A DNA stretch of 37,367 nucleotides from UBA2266 sp964406945 (GCA_964406945.1 CAYOTO010000032.1:1-37367), one strand, 5' to 3'. Positions 8,628-17,090 are shown, counted from the first letter of the stretch. Numbers and translations are program-made. Notes: generated by a model from the letters alone, not told the origin.

Positions 8628-9995
8628 ATGAAATCGACAACGCTCACGACTGCAATTCTGGCAGGAATAATCTGTATACCCGCCTTCTGCGCCCGGGAAC
8701 TGCCCGAAGGACCGGGCCTGGCCGCGAAGTATCCAGGCGACGAGGGAATAGAAAACGACCCGGCCGTCCTGTTTGTAGACGATTTCGAAACAGGTACGCC
8801 CGCCGAAATCGGCGCCCGGTGGGGTCAGATCTACAAAGAAGAAAACATCGACCTGACCGGCGAAATCCACGCCGACTCACCCGGCGAGAAATCCCTGCGA
8901 ATAACCGACAACGGCCACCTCTTCACCCACACCAGGGGCGTAGATACCCTGTTCGCCCGTTTCTACGTTCGGTTCCACGAAAAGACCGGCTACATTCACC
9001 ACTTCGTCCATATCGTCGCCGACCGCACCCCCACGCCCTGGCCAAAAGGCGGCGCCGGCGAAACCCCGCCCGGCGACGCCAAATTCTCAACCGGTATCGA
9101 GCCGACCGGCCGCTGGGGCAAATACCCCCCGCCCGGCGTCTGGAACTTCTACACTTACTGGCACGAGATGGAAACCAAATGGGGCTCCGTCTACAACGGC
9201 AAACAAGAGCCAATCGAACCGGGTCGCTGGTACTGCGTCGAAGTTATGCTGAAAGCCAACTCCTCACCCGAAAAATCCGACGGCGAGCAGGCCTTCTGGG
9301 TCGACGGACAGCTTTACGGCCGATTCACCGGCTTCAACTGGCGAACCACCGATAAACTCAAGATCAACTCCTTCTGGCTGCTCTACTACAACACCGATCA
9401 GCCCGCCCGCCACAACAAAGACCCGCACCCCGAATCCCGCGTCATGCAGGTCTGGTTCGACGATATAATCTGTGCAACGAAATACATAGGCCCGGTCACC
9501 GGCAAACCCAGAAAAGGCAAGAAGAAGGCCCGCCCCTCCAAAAGCGCCCTGCTCACGAAGAACCTGCTCATCGCCGAACCGACCGGGACCGCGTTCTCCT
9601 GCGACTTCGACTCCAGCTCGTCGAATTTCAAGGGAGGCGAACTGACCGATGGCGCCTATCGCTTCGGTCCCGAAGGAGTCTCGATCTGGGATACATTCTC
9701 TATTGGCGTCACCGAAGCGACGACCATTCGCTTCAGGCTGAAAGCCCTCCAGGACACCCCAGACGCCCAGGTCCTTATCTGGTCCGATGAGCTCAAAGAC
9801 AACTGCCGCTACAAGCTCGGCTCACTGACGAAAGACGTTTGGCGAACCGTGGAATTCCGCGCAATCGAAGCCCGCATCGGCTGGGATATGAAAGGCAAGA
9901 GCCTCGAAGGCCGGACCCTGGACAACTTCAAAATCTCCATTGAGGGCCCCGATCCGGCCTCCATCCTCATCGACGACTTCCAGATACTCGAATAA
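8628..9995 (+). CDS. Secreted jelly-roll protein, polysaccharide-lyase-like
   Basis: A 455-residue exported protein. A signal segment (residues 1-21) is followed by FVDDFETG, a common opening for concanavalin-like jelly-roll folds. The first domain (about 45-285) has the rhythm of heparin-lyase/PL14-like proteins, including RFYVRFHEKTG, GRWYCVEVMLK, AFWVDGQLYGRF and a closing VWFDDIICAT. A basic linker (GKPRKGKKKARPSK, about 290-305) leads to a second beta-rich domain of about 145 residues resembling a carbohydrate-binding or discoidin-like module and ending ILIDDFQILE. Binding or cleaving an acidic polysaccharide outside the cell is plausible, but no catalytic residues can be assigned with confidence. 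The ATG at 8628 follows GGAG at 9 bases. The stop abuts a decayed gene on the other strand. Confidence 0.65.
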   Translation: MKSTTLTTAILAGIICIPAFCARELPEGPGLAAKYPGDEGIENDPAVLFVDDFETGTPAEIGARWGQIYKEENIDLTGEIHADSPGEKSLRITDNGHLFTHTRGVDTLFARFYVRFHEKTGYIHHFVHIVADRTPTPWPKGGAGETPPGDAKFSTGIEPTGRWGKYPPPGVWNFYTYWHEMETKWGSVYNGKQEPIEPGRWYCVEVMLKANSSPEKSDGEQAFWVDGQLYGRFTGFNWRTTDKLKINSFWLLYYNTDQPARHNKDPHPESRVMQVWFDDIICATKYIGPVTGKPRKGKKKARPSKSALLTKNLLIAEPTGTAFSCDFDSSSSNFKGGELTDGAYRFGPEGVSIWDTFSIGVTEATTIRFRLKALQDTPDAQVLIWSDELKDNCRYKLGSLTKDVWRTVEFRAIEARIGWDMKGKSLEGRTLDNFKISIEGPDPASILIDDFQILE

Positions 9996-10011
9996 GAGCT
10001 TGTCCGGACGT

Positions 10012-10103
10012 GGATTCAGCGTGAACTTCACCGTATCCAGATCGACCTTGCCGAGCACGGCCGTACAAGCCGTAAGTACAAATGCAATCACGACCGGCCG
10101 CAT
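10012..10103 (-). pseudogene. Collapsed remnant of a fourth DUF4139 gene
   Basis: Read on the minus strand from the ATG at 10103, this encodes a signal peptide like those of the neighbouring DUF4139 genes (MRPVVIAFVLTACTAVLGK beside MRRFILIAFVICGTALGK). It then passes straight from their early KVDL to the late KVDLDTVKFTL, losing about 390 codons, and loses similarity after NPRP. The bases upstream (10104-10177) also resemble the spacers before the two intact copies (CGCC..CCCTTCAGCA, CAGGACGCCGGCC, ATCAATCACGCC). The frame continues to 9822 antisense to the lyase-like gene, which is surely not original coding sequence. Confidence 0.75.
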
Positions 10104-10177
10104 AAGCCACGCCCTTCAGCAGCCGCACCGCCTCACCAGGACGCCGGCCAAATAGTCAATAAATCAAAAGCAAATAA

Positions 10178-11515
10178 TCAATCACGCCAGTCCCTCTCAC
10201 GCCATCCGTGATAAGTCCTGACCGTATATGAGAACTTCCGAACACTTCGGGGCCCAAGACTCAGCGTAAACTTCACCGTATCCAGATCCACCTTCTCGAA
10301 CTCATCGAAGTCCCCCTCCCGCTTCAAATCCCAGTACTGAGTCCCGAAGTTTCTCTGAATCTCAATCTTCGCCGGAACCGCCCGCGTATTCGTAACCTCC
10401 ACCTCGAATCTTCGAACCTCGTCCCAGCCGACAATATCTTTGCTCGAATTATAGCGGTAATTGTCCGTCTCGAAGTTCATCAGCGTCGGCTCGACCACCA
10501 CATCCGAAACCGCCCCGATATTCAGCTCCACATCCTCGTCCACCGGAATATACTTGAACGAAGACTGTCCCGTATACGCCAGCTGGCCCGCATCCCCGGC
10601 ATCCTTGTAAACCTTCAGAACCCCGCCCGGTATCGGCGTATCGCCAAGATTGTGCTCTTCGTCATTCTTGAAGCTGAGAAATCGAACCACCGACCGACCA
10701 TACCGCTCCTGTTCATGTTTGTATAGATTGACAACCGGAACCTCGGCCGCATCGAAACTCTCGAGCCGCTTCGACCAGCCATTCGCGACCGTCTCCGTGC
10801 CCTCGATCGTATACAGGAAATACTCGCTGAGCCCCTCCTTCATGACCTGCTTTGCTCTTTCCATTCGCCGCCCGGATGTCCTTAAAGACAGTTCTTCTAT
10901 TTCTCGTTTAGCCTTCTTCATTGGAGCCGCCGCAGCCATGCGCTCAGCAGGTCCGACGCCCGGCCTGCCGTACGGATGCTGCCTCTGGGCCAGTTGGCGT
11001 ATCTGGTCCAGAATATGAACCTTGCCCACAATCAGCCGAACCTGGGCGTTCTCATAGTCCTCACCGCTGTTGTTGCTCACCCGAACGTAGCCCTGCAGCC
11101 GCATGGTCTTCTCGTCCGCGCTGAGCGTGCCCATATAGAACGCGCGCCACGACAGACCGCTCGTCAAATAAGAAATCTCGACCGGAACCTGCCCTTCGAC
11201 CTCACTGACAACATTCCACAGCCCCAGATTTCTCACCCTGGGTGGATAAGTAAGATTCGCTATATCAATCTCGCCGGCATGAGCCTTCGGCAGCATCTGC
11301 AGACTCGTCGGATCGATCAGCGTATTGGCCCACGAAAATTGGAGCCTGTTCGCCCCCTCCTGCATCGTAAGCGAGCGCCCCTCACGAACCAGCGTCATAT
11401 CCGCCGAGTTATAAATAGTAAGCTGAACCGCGTCCCGACTGGGCAAAGTAACCAGATCCACCTTCCCCAGAGCCGTCCCGCATATCACAAACGCTATTAG
11501 AATAAACCGTCGCAT
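10178..11515 (-). CDS. Secreted DUF4139 protein, copy A
   Basis: A 445-residue exported protein starting at the ATG at 11515, with AGGGGA 7 bases upstream. After a signal peptide (MRRFILIAFVICGTALGK) it consists of the DUF4139 beta-rich fold: an N-terminal part opening VQLTIYNSADMTLVREGR, the motif TSGLSWRAFYMGTL, YVRVSNNSGEDYENAQVRL, a variable linker (about 195-225), then GLSEYFLYTIEGTETV, FKYIPVDEDVELNIG and a C-terminal YTVRTYHG. The biochemical function of DUF4139 is not established. Residues 1-194 match copy B exactly, while the second half differs at many positions. It is the last intact gene of the sigma-factor locus. Confidence 0.88.
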   Translation of the reverse strand: MRRFILIAFVICGTALGKVDLVTLPSRDAVQLTIYNSADMTLVREGRSLTMQEGANRLQFSWANTLIDPTSLQMLPKAHAGEIDIANLTYPPRVRNLGLWNVVSEVEGQVPVEISYLTSGLSWRAFYMGTLSADEKTMRLQGYVRVSNNSGEDYENAQVRLIVGKVHILDQIRQLAQRQHPYGRPGVGPAERMAAAAPMKKAKREIEELSLRTSGRRMERAKQVMKEGLSEYFLYTIEGTETVANGWSKRLESFDAAEVPVVNLYKHEQERYGRSVVRFLSFKNDEEHNLGDTPIPGGVLKVYKDAGDAGQLAYTGQSSFKYIPVDEDVELNIGAVSDVVVEPTLMNFETDNYRYNSSKDIVGWDEVRRFEVEVTNTRAVPAKIEIQRNFGTQYWDLKREGDFDEFEKVDLDTVKFTLSLGPRSVRKFSYTVRTYHGWRERDWRD

Positions 11516-11530
11516 ATCAAGTCCCCTTCA
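10959..11530 (-). repeat. Direct repeat, first half of DUF4139 copy A
   Basis: By eye this 572-base stretch shows no difference from 12370-12941 (constant offset 1411, no indels). It spans the ribosome site, signal peptide and first 186 or so codons. Outside it, differences begin at once on the linker side and after a one-base indel on the upstream side. Confidence 0.85.
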
Positions 11531-11591
11531 GAAAACGAAGGCAGTTAAACCAGGCCGCCAGGCCGATGTTCAATCTCAACATTCAATCCGA

Positions 11592-12926
11592 TCACTTGCG
11601 CCAGTCCGACTGACGAACACCATGATAGGTCCTCACCGTGTACCCGAACTTCTTCGCAGACCTCGGCTCCAGTTCCACGGTGTACTTGACCGTATCCAGA
11701 TCGATCTTCTCGAACTCGCCTAAGTCGCCGTCGCTGACCAGATCCCAGTACTGCGTCCCGTAATTACGCTGTATCTCCACCTTCACCGATACCGGACGCG
11801 TATTCTTGACCTCCACTTCGAACTTTTTAAGCTCATCCCAGCCGACAATATTGCCGTGCGAGTCGAAACGATAGTTCTGCGTCGCGAAGTTCATCAATGT
11901 TGGCTCTACAACGACGTCCGAAACCGCACCGATATTCAATTCTACATCTTCATCCACCGGTATATACTTAAATGAAGACTGTCCCGTATACGCCAGATGC
12001 CCCGCGTGCCCCGCATCTTTGTAAACCTTTAACACCCCGCCCGGAATCGGAGTCTGACCCAGCTTGTGCTCTGTATCATTCTTGAAATTAAGAAACCGCA
12101 CGACCTTCCCGCCGTACCGCTCCTGTTCGTACTTGTACAGATTAACGACCGGGACGGCCGCAACGTCAAAGCTCTTGAGCCGCTTCGACCAGCCGTTTGC
12201 CACCGTTTCCTTGCCCTCGATGGTGTAGAGAAAGTACTCACTCAGTCCCTCCTTTACAATCTTCTTCGCACGAGCAAGAGACGAACGAGCCCTGTGCCTG
12301 CTATCGACACCCCGCATGACCGATTCGGCCGATTCTTCAACCGGTCGCGGCCCGCTGACCGGCCCCACTCCCGGCCTGCCGTACGGATGCTGCCTCTGGG
12401 CCAGTTGGCGTATCTGGTCCAGAATATGAACCTTGCCCACAATCAGCCGAACCTGGGCGTTCTCATAGTCCTCACCGCTGTTGTTGCTCACCCGAACGTA
12501 GCCCTGCAGCCGCATGGTCTTCTCGTCCGCGCTGAGCGTGCCCATATAGAACGCGCGCCACGACAGACCGCTCGTCAAATAAGAAATCTCGACCGGAACC
12601 TGCCCTTCGACCTCACTGACAACATTCCACAGCCCCAGATTTCTCACCCTGGGTGGATAAGTAAGATTCGCTATATCAATCTCGCCGGCATGAGCCTTCG
12701 GCAGCATCTGCAGACTCGTCGGATCGATCAGCGTATTGGCCCACGAAAATTGGAGCCTGTTCGCCCCCTCCTGCATCGTAAGCGAGCGCCCCTCACGAAC
12801 CAGCGTCATATCCGCCGAGTTATAAATAGTAAGCTGAACCGCGTCCCGACTGGGCAAAGTAACCAGATCCACCTTCCCCAGAGCCGTCCCGCATATCACA
12901 AACGCTATTAGAATAAACCGTCGCAT
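11592..12926 (-). CDS. Secreted DUF4139 protein, copy B
   Basis: A 444-residue tandem paralogue of copy A with the same signal peptide, ribosome site (AGGGGA) and first 194 residues. The linker at about 195-225 is unrelated in sequence (VSGPRPVEESAESVMR against AERMAAAAPMKKAKRE). The second half keeps the same landmarks (GLSEYFLYTIEGKETV, FKYIPVDEDVELNIG, YTVRTYHG) with many substitutions, roughly three quarters identical by inspection. The spacing of 76 bases to copy A and the similar spacer sequences suggest co-transcription. The product is probably periplasmic or surface-located. Confidence 0.88.
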   Translation of the reverse strand: MRRFILIAFVICGTALGKVDLVTLPSRDAVQLTIYNSADMTLVREGRSLTMQEGANRLQFSWANTLIDPTSLQMLPKAHAGEIDIANLTYPPRVRNLGLWNVVSEVEGQVPVEISYLTSGLSWRAFYMGTLSADEKTMRLQGYVRVSNNSGEDYENAQVRLIVGKVHILDQIRQLAQRQHPYGRPGVGPVSGPRPVEESAESVMRGVDSRHRARSSLARAKKIVKEGLSEYFLYTIEGKETVANGWSKRLKSFDVAAVPVVNLYKYEQERYGGKVVRFLNFKNDTEHKLGQTPIPGGVLKVYKDAGHAGHLAYTGQSSFKYIPVDEDVELNIGAVSDVVVEPTLMNFATQNYRFDSHGNIVGWDELKKFEVEVKNTRPVSVKVEIQRNYGTQYWDLVSDGDLGEFEKIDLDTVKYTVELEPRSAKKFGYTVRTYHGVRQSDWRK

Positions 12927-12941
12927 ATCAAGTCCCCTTCA
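12370..12941 (-). repeat. Direct repeat, first half of DUF4139 copy B
   Basis: Partner of the repeat at 10959-11530. The identity ends at the start of the variable linker, where protein similarity also falls away. Confidence 0.85.
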
Positions 12942-12986
12942 AAAGCGAAGGCAGTTAAAACAGCCCGCCAGGCCGATATTCAATTC

Positions 12987-14135
12987 TCACGGCCTCACAT
13001 TCTGCCGATGGTAGTGCATCTTCAAAGTCTTCACGGCAGCCCCGTCCGCGCCCCGTGCGGGCAGTTCGACCGTAAACTTCAGCGTAAATGCATCGGTCTT
13101 CTCGTACTCCATGTTGCACGACTCCATCTCCCACATCCCTGGAATGTGTTGAATCATAGTCAGTTCCGCAGCCGTATCCTTGAAGTTCTCTATCTTGGCC
13201 TCGATAATCTCATCCGTGTCGAACAGAACGACATTGCCGCTGTTATTCCTGCGAATATTGATCCGCACGTCCCGCATCTTGCGCTGAGTTACCACAATAT
13301 CCCTGCTGTCGCCGATGTACAACTCGGTTTCCTCGTCCACCGGCACCATGCCCGTAACGTCCTCACCTAGAAATATCGTGCTGCCGTGCCCATCCTCCTG
13401 GTAGATTCTGGCTTTGCCGCCCCACAGAGCAAAATCCCCCAGCCCGCTCTGGTCATTGTTCACGACACGGTAGCTCACCGGAATGCCGACGTTCTTATTT
13501 TCCAGCTTCTCCGGATCCCATTCCTGCTTGGCCGAATCGAACTTCCAGACCTTTGTAATCGGCACCTGCTCGGCCTTTAAAAACAGCATTCGCTTGGTTT
13601 CCTCGTGGTCTATTCCCTGCTGAAACGCCTCGCCGTAATCCAGCAGCACCTTCGCCTGCTCAAAATCCTCGCCCGAAAAATTCCGCAACACCAGATAGCT
13701 CCGCAGATCGACATTCGTTTCCTCCTTGTTCGCAATTGCCTTGTACGTAACAAGCCTGTCGATGTTGCTCAGCAGGTAACTTATCCGCACCGTCTCGGCG
13801 TAGTCGCCGTCGCTGGCTATCTCCCAGACAAGCGCCGCTTCGTTCGGCGGATAGCTCACATTCAAAAGGGTGACGTTGTCCGGGTGGTCCAGCACCGCCA
13901 GACGTATCGAATCGGAGTCGATGCTCACCGCCTTCCACGAAAAATCCACCTTGTTGATTCCCTTCTGAAGCGTCAGCACCCGCTCTTCCTCGATCAACGT
14001 CGCGGCCGGGTTGTCCAACCGGATAACCGTCGCAGCCCGCTCAGGCAGGGCAACCAGCTTTATCCGCCCCTGCGAAACACCGCAAACAGCAAGCCCCGCA
14101 ACAACCGTCGCCAGCAAAACTCTCTTAGCACTCAT
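12987..14135 (-). CDS. Secreted DUF4139 protein, divergent paralogue
   Basis: A 382-residue exported protein. The start is the ATG at 14135, which has AGGAG 8 bases upstream; the frame extends further but without a ribosome site. After the signal peptide it follows the DUF4139 order: KLVALPERAATVIRLDNPAA, then LTLQKGINKVDFSWK, SYLLSNIDRLVTYKAI, LVLRNFSGEDFEQAKVLLDYG, MVPVDEETELYIGDSRDIV and a C-terminal KMHYHR in place of the RTYHG of the others. It lacks the long variable linker and is shorter. It is clearly an older paralogue than copies A and B. It sits 127 bases behind the anti-sigma fusion on the same strand. Confidence 0.82.
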   Translation of the reverse strand: MSAKRVLLATVVAGLAVCGVSQGRIKLVALPERAATVIRLDNPAATLIEEERVLTLQKGINKVDFSWKAVSIDSDSIRLAVLDHPDNVTLLNVSYPPNEAALVWEIASDGDYAETVRISYLLSNIDRLVTYKAIANKEETNVDLRSYLVLRNFSGEDFEQAKVLLDYGEAFQQGIDHEETKRMLFLKAEQVPITKVWKFDSAKQEWDPEKLENKNVGIPVSYRVVNNDQSGLGDFALWGGKARIYQEDGHGSTIFLGEDVTGMVPVDEETELYIGDSRDIVVTQRKMRDVRINIRRNNSGNVVLFDTDEIIEAKIENFKDTAAELTMIQHIPGMWEMESCNMEYEKTDAFTLKFTVELPARGADGAAVKTLKMHYHRQNVRP

Positions 14136-14262
14136 AACCAAATCTCCTAATCTATCGCAAACAGCTACTGGTTCTTCGTCTACACTAATCGGCCGATAAA
14201 GCCGGATTGACAACCCTGCCCATGAACAAAAAAACCGGACCCGACATTCAATCTCTTAGCGT

Positions 14263-16428
14263 TCACTTCGTACTCTCCTGTTCCCGAATTCCGTGATAGG
14301 TCCTGGCCTTATACCCGAAAGTCTTCTTACTGCGCGCCTGCACATTCACATTGAACCGCGCATTTGTCGCATCGTGTTTCTCGTACTCGACCGCATCCCC
14401 GGCCTCCGATGCCGGGTGAACCAGGTCCAGATGCCAGTACGCGGTACCGAATCCCCGCGTAATCTCCACCTCAACGGGCAAAGTCCTCGTATTTGTAACC
14501 TGCATGCGCCAGACGCGAACCTCATCCCAGCCGTTCACGTTGCCCTTATCGTCGAACCGGTAATTCTCAGTCTCGAAGTCCATCAACTCCGGCTCGACCT
14601 TCACCAGCCTCGCAACCCCCAGATTCAACTCGGCCTCCTCATCCACCGGAATGTACTTCACATCCGCACCACCCACATAGCTGAGGCGCCCCTGCTCATC
14701 CGCCTGGGCGAATACCTTCACATTGCCGTTGGGAATCGGCGTTTGTCCCAGGTTGTGATCCTCGTCATTTGTAAATTTCACAAACCGACGCGTCTGCCTG
14801 CCCCATCGCCCCTCATCATATTTGTATAGACTTACCACGTTCACGTCCTCGGCCGAGAACGACTCCAGCCGCTTAGACCACGTGTTCTCGATAGTCTCGG
14901 TGCCCTCGATAGTGTAGAGGTAGTATTCGCTGAGGCCCTCCTTCTCCACAGTCTTCATCCTGGCCACGCCGTACCCGCCGCCGCCATACCCGCCGAAGCC
15001 GCCTCCACCAAGGTATCCCTCAAACTGTTTGTTCCACTTGTCCGCGTTTTGCGCATGGAAACCCGTCGAGAGCCCATCACCGTCGAACTCTCCAAGCCCG
15101 CGCACGCCCGCCTGTCTGCCGTAGGCGTACCGCCGCTTCGCCAGTTCCGCAACCGGGTCCTGCAGGTTAACCTCGCCCACAATCAGTCTCGTCCCGGCGT
15201 TCTCATAATCCTCCCCGCTGTTATTAGCCACCCGCACATAGCCTTTCAATTCCATGCGGCTCTCATCCGCATTCAGCGTTCCCATATAGAACGCCCGCCA
15301 CGACAGACCGCTGGTAAAATAGGTAATCTCAAACGGAAACTGCCCCTCCACGTCAGACCGGATGAGCCATCTCGCTATATCCTTAAGTCTCGCCGGATAA
15401 ACAAGCTGTTGCACCTCTATCGCCCCGGGATTCTCCAGCGGCTCCAAATGCAGACTCGTCGGATCGATCAGCGTATCGGCCCACATGAACTGCAGCCAGT
15501 TCCAGCCCCGCTTTAGCGTAAGATTGCGCCTTTCACGCACCAGTGTAAGGTCCGCCGAATTGTAAATCGTAAGCTGCACGTCATCGCGTCTCGGCAGAAC
15601 AACCAGTTCTATGGCGCTGGCCGGGGCAAACGGCGGCTTATCATCGATCAGTGCAGATTTCTCGCTCAATTTCTTACCCATTCCGCTCGCCAACATGAGA
15701 CTTTGCGAACCTGCTCCATTCTCGACCCGCGAATTCAGACGGCTGGCCGCCACATCATTAGTTTTAACTTCTACTCTACCCGCAATCGCCGGTTGCTCCG
15801 CTTCTGCAACAGTCCCCCCTGGCGCCGCACCCTCTTTATAGGAATACGTACCCAATGCTCTATGCTCATCCCCTAATCCGCTCATTCGCTTGCGCAGACC
15901 TTCCTCACCGACATCGCCTTCAGTGAGAGATTTGGCATCATACTCAGCCGAGGCATACGAGTCGGTGCTCTCGGCAGGTTTCTCAAGCATCGGTATATCC
16001 TCAGGCCGCCTGTTCCACCGCAGGCTCGCATCGTCCCGCTCCAGCGTCGTCTTCCCGCGCTTCGTTTCCAGTGCAAATCCATCACTCTGCGGCTTTGGAT
16101 CAGCGAAGTTGGCCCAGATAAGAAGCCCCGCGCCTGCGACCACAACCGCGGCAGCGGCAAATCCAACCCATCTCAGCTTGTAAAACCAGGACTTCTGGGG
16201 TATATGCGAAGGTTTGGTCCCGATCAGCGTCCGCTGCAGAAGCTCCTCGGGAACAGCGATATCATCACGCACCAGCTCCAAAGCCGAGAACCTCTTCGCC
16301 AGCCGTTCCAGAGCCGCCCGGCATTGCTCGCAGCCGTCCAGGTGAGTAACTACTCGAGCCGCCTTTTCTTTGTCGGCCAGACCGAACTGATGCTCGATAA
16401 GTTCTTGTTGTGTAAGATGTTGCGTCAT
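14263..16428 (-). CDS. Anti-sigma factor fused to a DUF4139 ectodomain
   Basis: A 721-residue single-pass membrane protein. Residues 1-45 form a zinc-finger anti-sigma domain of the HxxxCxxC type (His29, Cys33, Cys36). One transmembrane helix lies at about 88-106. A low-complexity stalk (about 110-270) leads to a full DUF4139 region (about 272-721) with LTIYNSADLTLVRERR, TSGLSWRAFYMGTL, YVRVANNSGEDYENAG, a glycine-rich loop near 475-490 (GGGGFGGYGGGGYG) and a final KARTYHG. The ectodomain is closely related to copies A and B downstream. Its ATG overlaps the sigma gene stop by four bases, the usual coupling for a sigma/anti-sigma pair. It should hold the sigma factor at the membrane until an envelope signal releases it. 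Confidence 0.88.
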   Translation of the reverse strand: MTQHLTQQELIEHQFGLADKEKAARVVTHLDGCEQCRAALERLAKRFSALELVRDDIAVPEELLQRTLIGTKPSHIPQKSWFYKLRWVGFAAAAVVVAGAGLLIWANFADPKPQSDGFALETKRGKTTLERDDASLRWNRRPEDIPMLEKPAESTDSYASAEYDAKSLTEGDVGEEGLRKRMSGLGDEHRALGTYSYKEGAAPGGTVAEAEQPAIAGRVEVKTNDVAASRLNSRVENGAGSQSLMLASGMGKKLSEKSALIDDKPPFAPASAIELVVLPRRDDVQLTIYNSADLTLVRERRNLTLKRGWNWLQFMWADTLIDPTSLHLEPLENPGAIEVQQLVYPARLKDIARWLIRSDVEGQFPFEITYFTSGLSWRAFYMGTLNADESRMELKGYVRVANNSGEDYENAGTRLIVGEVNLQDPVAELAKRRYAYGRQAGVRGLGEFDGDGLSTGFHAQNADKWNKQFEGYLGGGGFGGYGGGGYGVARMKTVEKEGLSEYYLYTIEGTETIENTWSKRLESFSAEDVNVVSLYKYDEGRWGRQTRRFVKFTNDEDHNLGQTPIPNGNVKVFAQADEQGRLSYVGGADVKYIPVDEEAELNLGVARLVKVEPELMDFETENYRFDDKGNVNGWDEVRVWRMQVTNTRTLPVEVEITRGFGTAYWHLDLVHPASEAGDAVEYEKHDATNARFNVNVQARSKKTFGYKARTYHGIREQESTK

Positions 16429-17012
16429 TCGACCACCCCGCTTACATCGGGCAGTTTGTCAGCTAAAGTCCGTAGCGCACGGTACATGTGCCTCTTTACC
16501 GAGCCTACCGAGCAATCCAGTACCTGCGCCACTTCTGCGTATGTGAGCCCCTGGTAATAAGCCAGAATCAGCGTCGCTTTCTGCTGCTTTGCCAGTTGAT
16601 CTACAGCCGCCCGTACTTTCTCCATGTTCTCGGCGTCGATAGCCCTTTTCGCCGGTTCATCGCAGTCGGCTTCGACCACCGCGGCCCCACCGCAACAGCC
16701 ATCACCATCGCAGCAGCCGCCGTCCAGAGATACTGTCGCCCTCCTGGCTTGCTTGCGATAACCATCTATGACCAGACGATTTGCAATCGTAAACATCCAG
16801 CTTTTGAAGCTCCTTCCACGAAACGTATGGGCCTTCTCATGGACCCGCCGGAACGTTTCCTGGAACAAATCCTCTGCCTGTTCTCGATTGCCTGTCATTT
16901 TGATCAGATATCCAAGCAAACCATCCCCGTACCGGCGCACAATGCTCTCAAACGCCGCCGTTTCGCCCCTCAAGTGGGCCTCGATCAAGCTCTTATCAGA
17001 TACTTCTGCCAA
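16425..17012 (-). CDS. ECF sigma factor with cysteine-rich linker
   Basis: A 195-residue ECF (sigma-70 family) factor. Region 2 (about 20-90) includes NREQAEDLFQETFRRV and FKSWMFTIANRLVIDGYRK. Region 4 (about 130-190) includes LILAYYQGLTYAEVAQVLDCSVGSVKRHMYRAL, a helix-turn-helix for -35 recognition (shown here as two overlapping motifs, TYAEVAQVLDCS and SVGSVKRHMYRAL). The linker between them carries five cysteines, at 100, 101, 106, 107 and 117, in an Asp/Gly-rich setting, which is unusual. Translation starts at a TTG (17010-17012 complement) with GGAG about 9 bases upstream. The gene heads the locus with the anti-sigma fusion and DUF4139 genes; autoregulation is usual for such factors, but I could not identify its promoter motif. 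Confidence 0.9.
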   Translation of the reverse strand: MAEVSDKSLIEAHLRGETAAFESIVRRYGDGLLGYLIKMTGNREQAEDLFQETFRRVHEKAHTFRGRSFKSWMFTIANRLVIDGYRKQARRATVSLDGGCCDGDGCCGGAAVVEADCDEPAKRAIDAENMEKVRAAVDQLAKQQKATLILAYYQGLTYAEVAQVLDCSVGSVKRHMYRALRTLADKLPDVSGVVE

Positions 17013-17060
17013 AGCCGATTACTCCATACGCCTGTCCAGACGTACGCCCGCCGCCTGCGG

Positions 17061-17090
17061 TTGACACAAATTGTAATTTCCCACTATCAA
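17061..17090 (+). promoter_or_regulatory. Possible sigma-70-like promoter for the DUF401 gene
   Basis: TTGACA at 17061-17066 is followed after 18 bases by TATCAA at 17085-17090, reading toward the DUF401 gene 185 bases away. The -35 box is perfect, the -10 is weak. It sits in the 263-base gap between the divergent sigma and permease genes, which holds no other recognisable element. Confidence 0.35.
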
